DNA of 64,000 nt, taken from Karalla daura (Eukaryota; Chordata; Actinopteri; Chaetodontiformes; Leiognathidae). The stretch lies in NCBI GenBank assembly GCA_029224185.1, contig CM055198.1, positions 5,646,073 through 5,710,072 of the forward strand. Reading direction: 5' to 3'. The notes under the pieces are model-generated. The model saw only the letters and a program-made list of their open reading frames with translations. It was not told the origin of the DNA and searched no databases. The translations under genes were made by a program, and so were the position numbers. Within the stretch, counting starts at the first letter, position 1. Every line of letters begins with the position of its first letter. Shown piece after piece: positions 1-12,600 of the stretch.

Positions 1-2249
1 ACCGCAAGTCCAAGAAGCCGCGCATAAAGCACCCCGAGTCGTCGGACAGCGCCGTCTCCAACCGCAAGCCCCGGCCGCCCCTGCAGGGCCTCAACCAGAC
101 CTCCTGGTCGCCGTCCGAAGCCTCCCAGTCGGCGTTCAACGTCTCCTACCCCGCCATGGTGCCCGGCTACCCCCTCTACCCGCCGGCGGCCGCCGCCCCG
201 GCCCAGGCCCCCCTCCCCGACCCCTCCCTGTCCGCGGGCTTCGCCGACGGCCAGAGCGCGCAGGCCCCGCCCGCCGCCGCCGCCGCCGCCGCCCCCTTCC
301 CCGCGCCCATCGTCACGCCGGTGGTGGCGCTGGTGCTGCCCAACTACCTCTTCTCCCAGGTGGGGCAGGTGGGGCAGGTGGGGCAGGCGGCGCCCATGGC
401 CCAGCTGGGCCAGCTGGGCGCCGCCTCCAGGCCGGCGTTCTTCCCCGAGCAGATCCAGACGCCGGCCGCCTACGCCGCGCCGCAGCCGTTCCAGCCGGCC
501 CAGCCGGTGTTCGCCATGCAGCCGGCCGCCCCGTTCGGCAGCCAGCAGCTCTTCCCCGTGCAGACCGTCTTCGCCCCGCCGCAGCCCTTCCAGGCGGCGC
601 AGGCGCCCTTCAGCGCCCCGCAGCCCTTCCCGGTGCCCCAGCCGGCCTTCGCCGCCCCGCAGGCCTTCGCCGCCGCCGCGCCGCCCCCCTTCCCCGTGCA
701 GAGCCAGTTCGTGGCGCAGGCCCCGTTCCCGGGCCAGCCCTTCGCCTACCCGCTGGCCGCCGAGCCGGCCAAGGCGCGGGAGGGCGGCGGCGGCGGCGGC
801 GGCGCGGCGTCCCGCTCCTCCACGCCGGCCTCGGGCGCCAGGGAGCCGGCCACCTCGCCGCCCCTGTTCGAGTCGCGCTGCAGCTCGCCGCTGCAGCTCA
901 ACCTGCTCAGCATGGAGGAGGGCCAGCGCTCGGTGGAGCGGCAGGACAGCGCCGCGCCGCCCGCCGGGGGCCAGGCCGGCGGCGCGGCGGCACCGCCCGG
1001 AGCGGCCGCGGGGGGCGCGGACAAGAGCAGGGGCCCGGCCAAAGCCGACAGCCACCAGCAGGTGAGAGGCAGCGAGCTTCACTCCCAATGAGGAGGCATT
1101 GTGTCTTCCCCAAATCAGTTCTTTAGGGGGAATAGTGCATTGAGTGAAGACCGTCTCCGTGCCGCCCCGTGCCTCAGGTGGAGTGTCCAGGAGATGGCGC
1201 TCACAGCGATGGCAACTCGTCGTCCTGCGACCTGCTGGACCTGCTGCAGGAGCAGGAGGACTCCCACTCCGGCACCGGCTCCGCCACCTCCGGCTCCATG
1301 GGCTCGGGCTCGGGCTCCGGGTCGGGCTCCGGCTCGGGCTCCGGCTCGGGCTCGGGCTGCGGCACGTCGGCCAGCGGCGCATCAGGTAGCAGGACAGGTC
1401 GGTAGATAGGGGGGAGGATTGCGGACGCTCGGGTCCCGACGGGCCGACGTTAACAGTGGCTCTCGTTTCTAACCTCCCCTCCGCCTCCCCTGCCTCCTCG
1501 TCTCCACACAGGGAGCAGCAACACCAGCAAATACTTCGGCAGCGTCGACTCCCTGGAGCACGACCCCAACGCCAAGGCCAAAGCCAAGGGCAGGGAGGGG
1601 GGCTCGGAGGGCGGCGGCCCGCAGGCCAAGGTCTCCCCACAGGACGGGGAGCACTTCATCAAGTACGTCCGGCAGGAGCCGCTCTGGCTGCTGATGGCCA
1701 ACGCCGACGACCAGGTCATGATGACGTACCAGATGCCGTCCAGGTGAGAGACCCCCGCCCGCCCGCCCGCACGCGTGCACGGCCCCCGCGAGGCCGCCCT
1801 GGTCCGGACGCCCTGTAACTGTGTCTGCCCCCCCCCCCCCCCTCCCTCAGAGACATCCAGAAGGTGCTGCGGGACGACAAGGAGCGGCTGCGGCAGATGC
1901 AGAAGAGCCAGCCCCACTTCTCGTCGGACCAGCGGCGGGAGCTGGTGGAGGAGCACCCCTGGATGAGGAGGGGGGGCCTCCCGGCCGCCATCAATGTGAA
2001 GGTGGGTGGCCGCGCGTGCCAAGACACGCCGTAGTTCGGGACGCGCCGCAGTCACCACTAAGTCCCGTGTGTGTGTGTGTGTGCCGGCAGGAGTGCGTGT
2101 ACTGCGAGGACGCGGCGGCCGCCCCCATCGAGGAGGACCTGCCGGACATGGACATGAACGAGCTGAGCGAGGAGCCGGCCCAGGAGGCCCAGAGCGGGGC
2201 CCCGGGCCAGCCAGAGCGGCCGCAGCCCCCGGCAGACGCCGGCTCCTGA
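1..2249 (+). CDS. per2: Period circadian protein 2, C-terminal part (5' end outside window)
   Basis: Negative-limb circadian clock protein that binds cryptochromes and represses CLOCK:BMAL1. Exons: 1-1061 (open at the left edge, frame from base 3), 1178-1385, 1512-1743, 1851-2001, 2091-2249; all junctions are GT-AG and phases match, giving about 602 residues. The first exon encodes a basic KKPR stretch and a long Pro/Ala/Gln-rich segment, then an SSPLQLNLL motif typical of PER1/2. The second has a DLLDLL motif and a Ser-Gly run. The third and fourth hold the CRY-binding domain (SKYFGS, WLLMANADD, QPHFSSDQRREL). The last carries CVYC, matching the two cysteines that in mouse PER2 share zinc with CRY. 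The sequence GGLPAAINV before CVYC and the hes6/cab39 neighbours favour per2 over per1. PAS domains and casein-kinase region lie outside the window. Confidence 0.88.
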
Positions 2250-3128
2250 GCACAGACTCCCAGCACAGACACTCACACACGCGCACACACACACACACAG
2301 ACCGTGTGGACAAGTGTGAAGGCTTGTGGCCGGCGCGCAGTTCCCCTCCGCCGCCAGCAGGGGGCAGCACCGCTCCGTCAGGGTCCCGGCGTGCACGAGC
2401 CCCGTGCTGAACCTCCGCCAGCCCTTACACACACACACACACGCGCACACACAGACAGACAGAGACAAACACAGAGAAATTCAGGCCTGGAGGCGGCCCT
2501 CCCGGCCCTCCAGACCCATCCTTTATTTAACAGTCTCCAGAGATCTGCAGAGACGTGAGCGGTCGTCGTCGCGGAACGAGGACGCATCTATGGATTCACG
2601 GACGCCTGCGATATATTTGTTTAAAAAAAAAAAAAAAAGATATATATATATATATATATTTTGACAAGATTCGTTGTCATGAAAGAATCTCGAGGCGTTG
2701 TTCTAGCCAGGAACCCAGCATTGCTGTTTGGACACTATGCCACCATGCCCTCTGCCCCTTTCTACCCCCCCACCCCCGCCCATCGGAACTTTGTACAACA
2801 CATGCGGTTCCCCTCCAATGTCGCGACTCAGCCAACTCAACCAACCTATTTATTTTCATGATGTATCTAGACTAGATCGATTTTGGGGGGGGGTGGGAGG
2901 TGGGGGGGGGGGGTTTGTAACGCTGAAGCCAAATCCGCGCCGTCCGCCCCGAGAGACGGCGCTCCGCCTCGCATTCGACGTCACTTCCTGTCCCCCGGGC
3001 TGGGTTTACTTTCTCAGAACAAACCGGCACCGTTTTAAGGATTTCTAGGATTTTTACAGGGGACACCCACCCCCTCCCTCCTCCTCCTCCTCCTCCTCCT
3101 CCTCCTCAGCTTCAAAACCCGGACCAGC

Positions 3129-3164
<36 letters not shown>

Positions 3165-4040
3165 CCTCTCTCTTTTTTCCAAAGCGAGGGTATGAACTGT
3201 AGCAGGACCCAAGCCAGGGGACCAGGCCCCCGGGCCCCTCCTCGCACGCCAAGTGTGGAAGTGAACCGGGAAGTGGGAACCTGGGCCCGCGAATGTAACC
3301 CAGGCCGGACCAAGAGCATCTCACTGGCTTACCGACCGCCTTCCCCTTTCCCTCGTCCTCTCCCCTCGTCTCGTCTTATTCTATTCTATGTCCGCCGTGT
3401 GACTCGTCACGGCCTTTTCTGTCGATGGTTCTATTTTTCTACGCGTTTTGTCCGCCCCCCCCCCTCCCCCTCGTGTCGAGCTCTCTCGGACAGATCCTAC
3501 CTCTACTGAATGCCGGGTGGCGTTGCCGCGAGCGGAGAGCGCGGCCTGCGCATGCGGCGCTCTGCGGGATATATCGACGAGGTGGGGGGGGCGGGGGCGG
3601 AGGGGAGGAGGTGTGTGGGGGGGGGGGGTCTTCCGGCGCTCACCTGTGTATGAACCGTCACCAAGCCAAGAATGTTCCTCCTCTGTCCATCGCGGAGAGC
3701 GAGACACTCTCGCTTAAAGCCTTACCCTTCTCGTGGCGAATCGCACACACGCACACACACACACAGGTGGACTGCCGGAAGCCCATTCCCCAACGCCCCC
3801 CTCACCCTCCCCCCACCCCCACCGCCACCCCCACCCGCCCGGCCACCCGGCCACCCGGACCTGTAAATGCATACACGTGGTACCTGGAACTTGACGCTGT
3901 GTATGGTCGTGTAAATGTGTTTCATTGCCACCGTATGAGTCTGTGGTATGTCGAACTAGCACAGTTCTGTGCATTTTTGTAGCTAAGAAGATGTGAGACA
4001 TGGAAAGATGTTGTAATAAAACTACAGAAATATAACCCGA
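2250..4040 (+). other. per2: per2 3' UTR with poly(A) signal
   Basis: About 1.8 kb between the per2 stop and a canonical AATAAA at 4015-4020. It contains CA/TG microsatellites (2270-2300, 2428-2455), a short TA repeat (2640-2660), a G-rich tract (2884-2914), CTC repeats (3078-3108) and a CT repeat (3131-3160). I see no credible coding exon in it. Confidence 0.7.
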
Positions 4041-4999
4041 CTTGTCCTCCTTGCTGTCTATGTTTCATGATGGGGAACTAAGCAGCAGCTTGGCCAGCTC
4101 TCTGGTGAAATCCTCAATATCTGATTCCTCTGACATAAAGACAGTCAGGCCACTCAGAAAAGGTACAGGACGGTGGACGGACATCTGTCCTGCAGGTAGG
4201 GCGTGATTGGACACAATGGGCCTCGTCACAAACTCACAATGTGATCAACACAAGTACGAGAGGATTGGCAAGGGAAGGAGTAACTCATGGGACGTGTTGC
4301 CATACAGTGGAGCGTGACACCTCCTCATCTCCCATGCAGTGACCAAAAGTCCCATTTTGGTTCGAGCCTGATGGGCTGCATCTCTATCTCTGCAGAGGGA
4401 GTGAGTGAACTGATTCAGCCCTGATCTCTGATCTCTGACCGGGTCTTGCTGCTGCTGCTGCTGCTGCTCTGGCCCCTCAGGAAGCGGGTTGTTCCCCTGC
4501 AGCCAGAGACCGTTGAGGCGCAGCCAAGGACGGCGGCGCTCCCCGGGGATGGCTTTCCCCACCATATGCTGGCCTCCGCCGTTGGGCCGCGCTCTCGCCA
4601 ACTGTTGCGCTGCGCCGACCTTCGACCCCCCGGCCGCTCGCCCTCCCGCCCACCCGCAGCTGATGCCCGAGGACCCTCCCTCCCGCCCGGTTTCCCTTTT
4701 CTGCCCTCGAACTGAATTTGCTAACGCGTCCGACCTGTCGCCCGCAGCCTCCACCCTGCAGACTGAGACATACACATGTGTAGGAGGGGGGAGGGGGAGG
4801 GGGGTGGATGTGTTCCCACACTCATGACCCCTGTTTGGCTGCGCACACATCACCCGGGCCGTGGCTGCTACGGGCCTGCTACACGCGATCCGGCAGGGAT
4901 ATCGATCCGGGCTGGAGAAGGCTCCTCCAGGCACAAGTTGGGCTCCATCGATGACATGGGTGCTTAAGTGTAGCCAAGTTACATCAGTGCATGGACCAG

Positions 5000-5060
<61 letters not shown>

Positions 5061-5219
5061 CACTTGGTTCCACATATGGTTTTGCCATTTATCTTAAAGC
5101 AGAGGATGTCTCCAAATATCCAAGCATTCGTTTGATATTTGCAGGCCATATGTATAGATTAGTGAATAGGGAGGCTGCAGGATTCATACATTATGTTGTT
5201 TGGGATGATTCTAGGCAGT

Positions 5220-5276
<57 letters not shown>

Positions 5277-6370
5277 TGAGCCGGTGGCCGTCTTTGAAGA
5301 ATCCGAGCTGCTCGGGTCTTTTGTGGCTGCGAACCATTTGACGCTCCCCTGTCAAAGGCTCGGCTTTGATCAGCGCTGTCTCCTCGCTCCCATTTCAACG
5401 CGTTTCCTCCTCCGACCTTCACACCCAGCACCCAGCCCCCGTGCCCTCTCCACCTCCACCTCCACCTCCGCCCAGGGTCAACCCCCCCCCCCCCCCCCCC
5501 CTCCCACGGGGAGTGCGTGGCCCCTTTTGCAGTGGGAGCCTCCGCTCCGGGACAGGATCTCACAGCCCCGTGTCAATGCGCTGATTGCGGGTGAGGTGAG
5601 AGCGGAGACACTTGCAGAGGTGTGACTAAGCCCCGGCCTGAGCCATTGAACAGGAAGGGGGCCGGGTGGCGGACAGCCTCTGATTTTCAGTGCGGAGTCA
5701 TTTGAATGCCTCAGGGATCGAGGGTGAGGATGAGCGTCACTACTTTCTTTCACTAGGCCCAACATTCACTTCCATTTGTTGGATTCATTATCAACCGCTG
5801 CACGTGATTACGGGCCTGCTATTTCACATGATTTCCGAATCTTGAGAAAATCTAACTTTTTTGTTAACCGAATATTATTCGTATATTCTGTGTGCGAACA
5901 CCATGTGTTACTATTGTGCTACTCACATGTCATCCGCCTGCCTGTTTCCTGCACCAATGACCTCAGTGCAGTCCTTGTAGCTGTATAAGTTGTATAACTT
6001 CCTGAGATGAGTCTGATTCTGATCCTGGTACGCTTTCAGCGCTATTGGGTCCACTTAAAATCCAGGAATGGCAAATATGGCGAGGGCAACGGTATATTAA
6101 TGGCTCAAAGCCTTAAAATCTGAGAGTGAAAACCGTTCAGTTTCAAGTATGTGGCTTAACCTGTGACGTGTCACACTGTGAGTGAGCCATATAAGCAAAC
6201 ATCAACCCAATTCCCCTCATAACTTCCGGTCTAAATCGCTTTGGACAGCTCAGCTTTAAGCTCTACAAAAAACATGTCACGATCTGCCAACAGTGCTTTT
6301 CACTCACAAACACAAAGCAACTCTTCAGGTTTCCACACATTGACTCCAGTCAGGCAAACGTCTTTCCAAT
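4041..6370. other. Intergenic DNA between per2 and hes6
   Basis: No gene recognised. It holds a GCT repeat (about 4446-4468), two long TG repeats (about 5003-5058 and 5219-5276) and a C-rich tract (about 5480-5502). Long open frames here run through microsatellites and are not credible. per2 and hes6 are transcribed towards each other, so this is a convergent 3'-3' interval. Confidence 0.6.
5003..5276. repeat. Two TG dinucleotide microsatellites
   Basis: Nearly perfect TG tracts of about 55 bp (5003-5058) and 58 bp (5219-5276), separated by unique AT-rich sequence. Confidence 0.9.
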
Positions 6371-7124
6371 CACATTGTTTTATTCAGAAAATTGACACCG
6401 ACTTGACTGACTGACATCTCTACACATCGTTACAACATAAAAATGGTCCTTCAAGCTGGAGGCTACTGGTCCAACAAACTACTGGCCTTATGAAATACAA
6501 TAAGAAATATTTATATTAAATCAGAGGCATTGCCAAACATCTCGGTTTCTAAAAAGAGCTTTTCTCCACGTACGAGTCCTATATACACGGAGTCCTGGAC
6601 ACGGAGGGAGCGGACATGAAGCCTCGCTCCTGTGGCCTTGGTTGGGCTGGAGGTGAGTGTGGGGAGGGAAGGTTTCATCTTCCTACGGCTGTAAAGAGAA
6701 GTCACAACCCAGGAACGCTGGCTGAAAGGGAAGGGAGGTGCTCTGAGGATGCCCCGGGGAGAAGAAGCGCCCCCACTAATGAAATTAAGGAAAACTTGAC
6801 CCTGTGACACACCCTCGGAGACGTCTCTAATATCCAAGGCACGTGGGATGAGTTTTGGTGGATGGCAGGGGGCTCCATAGACTTGTGCTGTCCAGGTTTT
6901 CTTCATTGACCAGTGGTCTAGATTTCCCAGAATGCTTCAAGGGCGAAGCCACACGCGATTATTCAATCCAGATTAAACCTCCACGGATGTGCCCGGGAAT
7001 GCAGGGAGTATAGCTGAGCACGCCTGGTTTTTCCATGAGTTCCTGTGTCAGAGGGTGAAGCTTTCCCCTTTTCCAGTGAGAGGCCCAGTGTCATATCCCA
7101 GGGCTGCCCCCTGCACACGGAGCC
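6370..7124 (-). other. hes6: hes6 3' UTR with poly(A) signal
   Basis: Downstream of the hes6 stop on the minus strand. TTTATT at 6379-6384 reads AATAAA on the minus strand and is the best poly(A) signal, giving a ~0.75 kb 3' UTR. The end point is inferred. Confidence 0.5.
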
Positions 7125-8799
7125 CTACCAGGGTCTCCACATGAAGCGGGGGTAGGTGATGGTGGGCGGGCTCAGCGCCTCCCTGCTCTCCAGGCCCTCG
7201 CTGGAGGAGCTCTGGTTGTGCTCGCTGTCGGTCTCGTCCAGGTCGGAGCACAGGTCCTCGCTGGAGGTGGTGGAGGGGGCCGGGGAGAGGGCGGAGGTGG
7301 GGGAGCCGGCGGACAGGCTTCGCCCCCCAGGGGAGGACAGGGAGGCGCAGAGCGGCTCGCCGGGCCCGGCCCAGGAGCACGCGTTGCCCCCCGGAGCGTC
7401 GGGCAGCAGGTCGGTCAGCACGTCCTGCAGGTGGTCCTCGTGGAGGGGCATGCACTCCAGCAGGTGGTTGAGGAGCTCCGCCGCCACCGTAGCATCGATC
7501 CCGGGGCAGCTGGACACAAACATGTGCACCTCGTGCATGCACTGGATGTAGCCGGCTGCAAACCTCTCGCTGGCCTCCCTGTTGAGTGCGTCTGTTTCTG
7601 TGGGAGCAGAGGGAGATGATGAGCATCCTTTCCAAATGAGAAATGCCAGTTTGTTGTCTTGGGATCCATTATTCCAAATGAATGATTTATATTTGAACCA
7701 TAAGCTCGAACAAGGAAACTTATCCAAAACTTTTTCCCCCCTGTTTATCATCCTCTAAACACCTCACAGAGGTCAGGACAGGTTACAATACACTACAATA
7801 CATTTTGTCTTTAGCAAGGATATTGAATCACATTTTGGCATATATTAAAAATATTATTGTGTACATTGTATTTGTTCATTATCATATATGAGAGAAGCAA
7901 AACACCTTTTTGCTTGAATACTGAATAAAATCAGCATTTCAAACCAAATAGTTGAGTCTGAATTAAACTCCCTAAAACAAGTTAAAAGGTAACAGGTTGA
8001 GCAGAGGTGTGCAGACCTTGGGTTCGGTTCTTCAGGATGTCCTCCACCTTTTTCACTGTCATCTCCAGCACCTCTGCGTTCTCCATCTTGGAGTTCAACT
8101 GTAAGTGAAAAAAGAACCAGGAAAACCACATCAGAACTCAGTTGGAGCCTCAGCTGCCCGGGACAGTCAGGTGAGCCTGGTGCAGGGTGCAGGGGGCAGG
8201 GCGTACTCACCTCAGTGTCTGCCAGCAGAGTCCGCAGCTCCAGCAGACTCTCGTTGATGCGTGCTCTCCTCTTCTTCTCCACCAGCGGCTTCCTGGTCTG
8301 CAGGGACACACACACGCCACACTTTGTTACAACACATGAACCTCATACCTGCTGCTCCTGGGATCAATAAACTGTCTATCTATCTGTCTGATGTCTGTGT
8401 ATCTATCTATCTATCCATCCATCTAGCTATCTGTTAGCAAAAAAAATCAACTTGCAGAGGAGAAAATCATTCAAGCCACATCACAGAAGAGACCATGGAG
8501 TAACACTAAACACCACTTCCTTGGGAAGATCAAGGTATGAGAGGTGCAGTAGTGTCAGTACTAGTACAAATGCCGTTCCAACACAAGTTAGGAGGAGTGC
8601 AACAAGTGAGAAGTGCAGGTTAGTAAAGCAGATGCAGTTAGGTGCGTGTGTGTGTGTGTGGGTGGTGGGTCGAGGCTACCCCGGGGTGACAGGTGTTGGA
8701 GGCTACCTTTCTGTCCGCTCTCTGGATGCCGAAGCAGGACTCCTCGTCCTCCTCGTCCATATCGGCTCCGGGGCCGCGGGGCCGAGCCGCCGGGGCCAT
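7125..8799 (-). CDS. hes6: Hes6, bHLH-Orange transcription factor
   Basis: Hairy/Enhancer-of-split family nuclear regulator. Known HES6 proteins modulate HES1-type repressors in neurogenesis, myogenesis and the segmentation clock. Exons in transcript order: 8799-8707, 8297-8211, 8098-8017, 7597-7125; phases join exactly and give 244 aa. The start MAPAARPRG resembles mammalian HES6; an in-frame upstream ATG exists but is less likely. Basic region KPLVEKKRRARINESL (residues about 34-49, with the family proline), HLH to about residue 85 with the short loop typical of HES6, Orange domain (about 97-140: ERFAAGYIQCMHEVH, TVAAELLNHLLE), an acidic/Ser-rich tail, and the terminal WRPW Groucho/TLE-binding tetrapeptide (241-244). 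Adjacent to per2, as I recall for human HES6 and PER2. The duplicate name her13 is used for related fish genes. Confidence 0.92.
8365..8435. repeat. CTAT/CTGT microsatellite with a retroposon-like leader, in hes6 intron 1
   Basis: Tetranucleotide repeat preceded by GGGATCAATAAA (about 8357-8368). This combination is common at the 3' ends of fish retroposon copies, so the repeat may have grown from such a tail; the source element is inferred. Confidence 0.5.
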
Positions 8800-9003
8800 G
8801 GCGCAGGGTACGGCCGCTTGTGGGGGCTTGTGGTGCCGGATCTCGCGCCCCCCCACCCTCGGGAGGCGTCACAGAGGGGGCAGCTGGCAGACGGAGCCGG
8901 TTTCAGGAGGCTGGGGAGAAGAATGGAGGAGTCGCGGGCGAGGAGCGTGTTTATTGTGCGCTGGTGGAGAGCCGTGCAGCCGGCGCTGGGGGGCTCCTGT
9001 GGG

Positions 9004-9011
9004 TATTTATA
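9004..9011 (-). promoter_or_regulatory. hes6: TATA box of hes6
   Basis: The minus strand reads TATAAATA about 205 bp upstream of the hes6 ATG. This predicts a start site near 8975 and a 5' UTR of roughly 175 bp. Confidence 0.6.
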
Positions 9012-9018
9012 CGGCCTC

Positions 9019-9033
9019 ATTAACATGTGAATG
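9019..9033 (-). promoter_or_regulatory. E-box/TAAT module upstream of hes6 TATA, shared with her8
   Basis: The plus strand reads ATTAACATGTGAATG, which holds a CATGTG E-box and an ATTA homeodomain core. It begins 15 bp from the TATA box. A copy with one mismatch sits in the same place at her8 (14380-14394). Confidence 0.55.
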
Positions 9034-12000
9034 GGGGCTGAGCTGCGCCTGCTGTGGGACAACAGGGCGCACGGACCCGCAGCCAATCACAGGCCGCGGC
9101 CTTTGTCTTCGCCCCGAGGAGGCGCACCGGCCCCGGGTTAGGTTGGCGGAGCCGCCGCGCTGCTTTTTCTGCCTCTCTCTCTCTCTCTCTCCCTCTCTCT
9201 CTCTCTCCCCCTCTCTCTCTCATGAATGTTGGGACGGTCGTTATTCAGAGTGGGCCTCACGAGATTCAGTATCAGCTCGAGCACCTCGAGATATATAGAC
9301 ATATAGATGTTATGTGAATATGGATCAAGTTTCTATCTATCTATCTATCTCATTTGCATTAAAAAAAATGAAAATGATCCAAAACGTATGCACATTTTCT
9401 ATTTTCTCTCTCTATTTAACATCCTGTGACCTCTTGTAGAGGTCACCACAGAGGTTGGCACCCCAGGCTCTCAATCCTTGCTTCAACTAAGCATACAGTA
9501 CATTTTGTTCCTTTGCACTGTACACCCTTACAGTATTCTCAATACACATATACCACAATAATCTAAGTGGACATCAGAAGGGGCATCAGAAGCTCAATAT
9601 TAGGAATTTAACACAGATATATGTCTGATTTGTTTGATTCTTGTATATGAGTGTCTCAAAAATTAACTCTTTGTTTTTATAATTGTTATTATGGTCATTA
9701 TTATGGTCACTGATGGATCTACTCTTTTTGTGCTTCTCTTCAGCTTCATCAGCAAGGCAAATCAGCCTAATCTCATTGCTGCAGATGAGCAGTGTATACA
9801 AGAGTATTTTCATCCATCCATCATTTTACCTTCTTTACCATCTTTACCAAGTATCTGTTTTCCAACACCATTAAAATTCAAATAGATGGTAATTCAGATG
9901 TGTATTCAGAAAACATTATTTAGAATACAATGATACAGTGGAAACTAATGGATTACATGATATGATTAATGTTTATCTAGTATAGTTTATAATGTTTATG
10001 TTGTTGTTGTTGTAAATAAAGTATATAGAATAGCTGATATAATTCACTTACACACATTCACTAATATAATTATGAGTGATGACCGTGAGTGTCATCTTAT
10101 GGGACGGTCTTGGAGTAATTATTATAATTATAATTATGATAAGTAATCACAATCTGTAACTGGCCTCCCACCACAGCCAGAGATCCAGTGATTCATACAT
10201 CATTACACGATGAAATGGAACTGTATTACACGTCCCAACTGCACTGGCCTCTCTCCCAAGTCTGTGCCTGTGTCTGGCTTCTTTTTTGCGCCCTACCGGG
10301 CCTCCCTCTCCTCGGCCTTTGTGTCCGAGCCTCAGCAGACTGAGCGGCTGTTTGGGCGGATGTAACGCGATGCCTCCAGCTGGCAGCTGCTGCCGCGGCC
10401 CCTGGGCCCGGGCCGGGGGAATTAAGGGCCCTTCTCCAAAGAAAGCGACAGGTGTTGGCCTGCGCCTCGTTTGTTCTCCCCGTTGTTTGGTGACTTCTGA
10501 TGTGTGCCTGTGTGTGTGTGTGTGTGCGTGTGTTTTCATGTGAGTGTGTGCGTGTGTCTGCTGAGAGGGAGCCTGTGATATCTTGCTGTATTCAACCGAC
10601 GATTCCTCACAGAAATCGTACATCTGAACATTTTGTTTTTCATTAAGCAAGTCTCACTAATATATCTAACTTGAAAGACAATGGTGTATATCAATAAACT
10701 TTGCTGATATGTGTGTTTGTGAGCAGCAATCAAACTTTGCAAAACACGGCGTGAGAAACCGTAAATGTGTTATATAAACAGGATAAGGCTAATGTCTTCA
10801 GTGTATTTATGCCCCAGGTGTTGCCTTTAACTCCTGCCGGTCCATGTGGGTGCAGGGTTGCATTGCGCACAGTCTCTGTTTGTTTATGTCTAATAAGAGC
10901 TCTCGGCCTCCCGTGCTGGTCACCTTGCTCGTATTGTACAGGGCATTATCATGTTAATCGCTCGCACAATAGCGCAGTGCTGTCTGCTCAAAGACAGAGA
11001 GAAAGGGGGAACGGAGTTTTGCGTGTTCTGGTGCGCTTTTACGCACGGGGTCTCCGCCGTTTTTTAAAGCGCCTCTGAAATAAAAGTGTGGAGCTTTGGA
11101 GGAGGGGGGGCTGCTGAGCGCCAGAGAAGAGGGCTGCTGGCAGCTCGCCATCCTCAGATCCCAGCACCAGATCTGAACTGTTTTTTTACGGTGGACAGAG
11201 CAGCTGTCTGGCCTGGCCTTTGTTGCTGCTCTGCGAAGGGAGCAGCGTCCCCCTCCCGGCTCTTTGCGGCCCCCCACTCATAACGGCAAGAAAAGCGGAG
11301 AGAGAAGCACAGCCATATGTAGCTTTCTGCTTTTCAAAACCTAATGATGAATGGCACTTATTAACAAGGAAATGTGCCCGCCGGGCCGCGCTCCTATGGA
11401 GAATGTGATTTTCTCTTAATTCATTTGCCCATGTTGGTTTGATCAAAGGTCCACTTTCCCCAAATCTTTGAAAAGCAAGTTTTACTCATCTTGCATACTG
11501 TATGTCTGCAGGCCCCAGGACGACTGTCACTAGCCGTTTAACTGAAGCTGAATGAATGTGATTTCTGAGGTGCCAAAAGCAGCATCCAATGTTGCTGCAT
11601 CACATCACTGAGGAAAGTCCTCACACTTATGAACGGTCCAACTGGGGCTCTCCCCATGGACATGCCAGCATAGGAAAAGAATGGAGGCCACACAGTTGGA
11701 TGAGTGATTGAGCAAAAAGGTCCCGGGTTCAACTCATGTTCTGTGTGGAGTTTGAATGTTCCTGCTGTATCTGTGTAGGGTTCCTGTGGGTAATCCCACA
11801 GTGTGAAAGTGGAGGGTATTTAACAGGCCCCTGCAACACCTTTCTGTACAAAGTTGATCAAAGGATGGATGGAAAACAGCAGCACTGCTCCATCATTACT
11901 TTGGTATGATGACCCGGATCAAATCTTTTCCTGACATATGATTGGTGGAAGCAGCAGGAGTCACACCTCGCTTATTTTAATACTTTAGCACAGACACAAA

Positions 12001-12600
12001 CTCAACATGTCACTGAAGGTTAGAGTGAAATCTTCACAGAGGGTGGTGATTTTAATCACTAGGGGGCAGAAAAAACTCTTAAACCTGACATCATCTAAGC
12101 ATTAAGTGGAGCTGGATAGATCAGGTATTTGATGGCCAAAAGTAAGAAAGAAAAAGACAAAAAAAAAAAAACAATATTTGACAAAATTCCATTAAGATGC
12201 TATGATTTGGTGCTCACACACTTGCAGGCCAGTATAACTTTTGTTTGTTCTGCCTAGTAACTTGTGGGTGTCTTTGTCAGTTGTTTCTGGGCACATCCTG
12301 TGTCTACCTGAGTTTATTTACTGAAAACACACGACTGTTGCTGGTAACACGGTCTGTTTACAGCTGCAGCCCTTGAAACCAGAAGGTCGAAAAGATAAAA
12401 AAGTATTCACTAAAAAGTACAAAACTGCGGAATTTTTTTTCACATTGTTAATTTTTAACAGTACAAATGCATTTTATGTACATTGTAAACTGTGTGCATC
12501 TCCAAATAGAACCAATAGAATTCAACTGCTGTAACCACAGGAGCAGACATGTTAGCAGACTGAATAGACCGAGAAGAAAAGTAAAAAGTAAAATCTCAGG
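9034..12600. other. Intergenic DNA between hes6 and her8
   Basis: No gene recognised. It contains a CT repeat (9175-9220), a short CTAT repeat (9333-9352), AT-rich sequence (9580-10150), a GC-rich block with E-boxes (10280-10490), a TG repeat (10508-10560), complex non-repetitive sequence at 10800-11460, and a decayed tRNA-like repeat at 11685-11875. It probably holds her8 and hes6 regulatory elements. Confidence 0.5.
11685..11875 (+). mobile_element. Decayed tRNA-like fish interspersed repeat (copy A)
   Basis: A GTCCCGGGTTCAA segment resembling a tRNA B-box is followed by the TGTGTGGAGTTTG/TGTTC body. This is the layout of a very common teleost interspersed repeat. Heavily diverged and without coding capacity. 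Confidence 0.5.

Noticed and set aside
1..2249. per1 or per3 instead of per2
   Set aside because: per3 differs in the C-terminus; the GGLPAAINV-x-x-CVYC end and the hes6/cab39/itm2c neighbours favour per2, though per1 shares the Ser-Gly tract.
1450..2370. 306-codon minus-strand open frame opposite per2
   Set aside because: Shadow of GC-rich per2 exons; the plus-strand exons carry the conserved CRY-binding domain.
4245..5075. 276-codon minus-strand open frame in the per2-hes6 interval
   Set aside because: Starts in a TG microsatellite and has no recognisable protein character or splice support.
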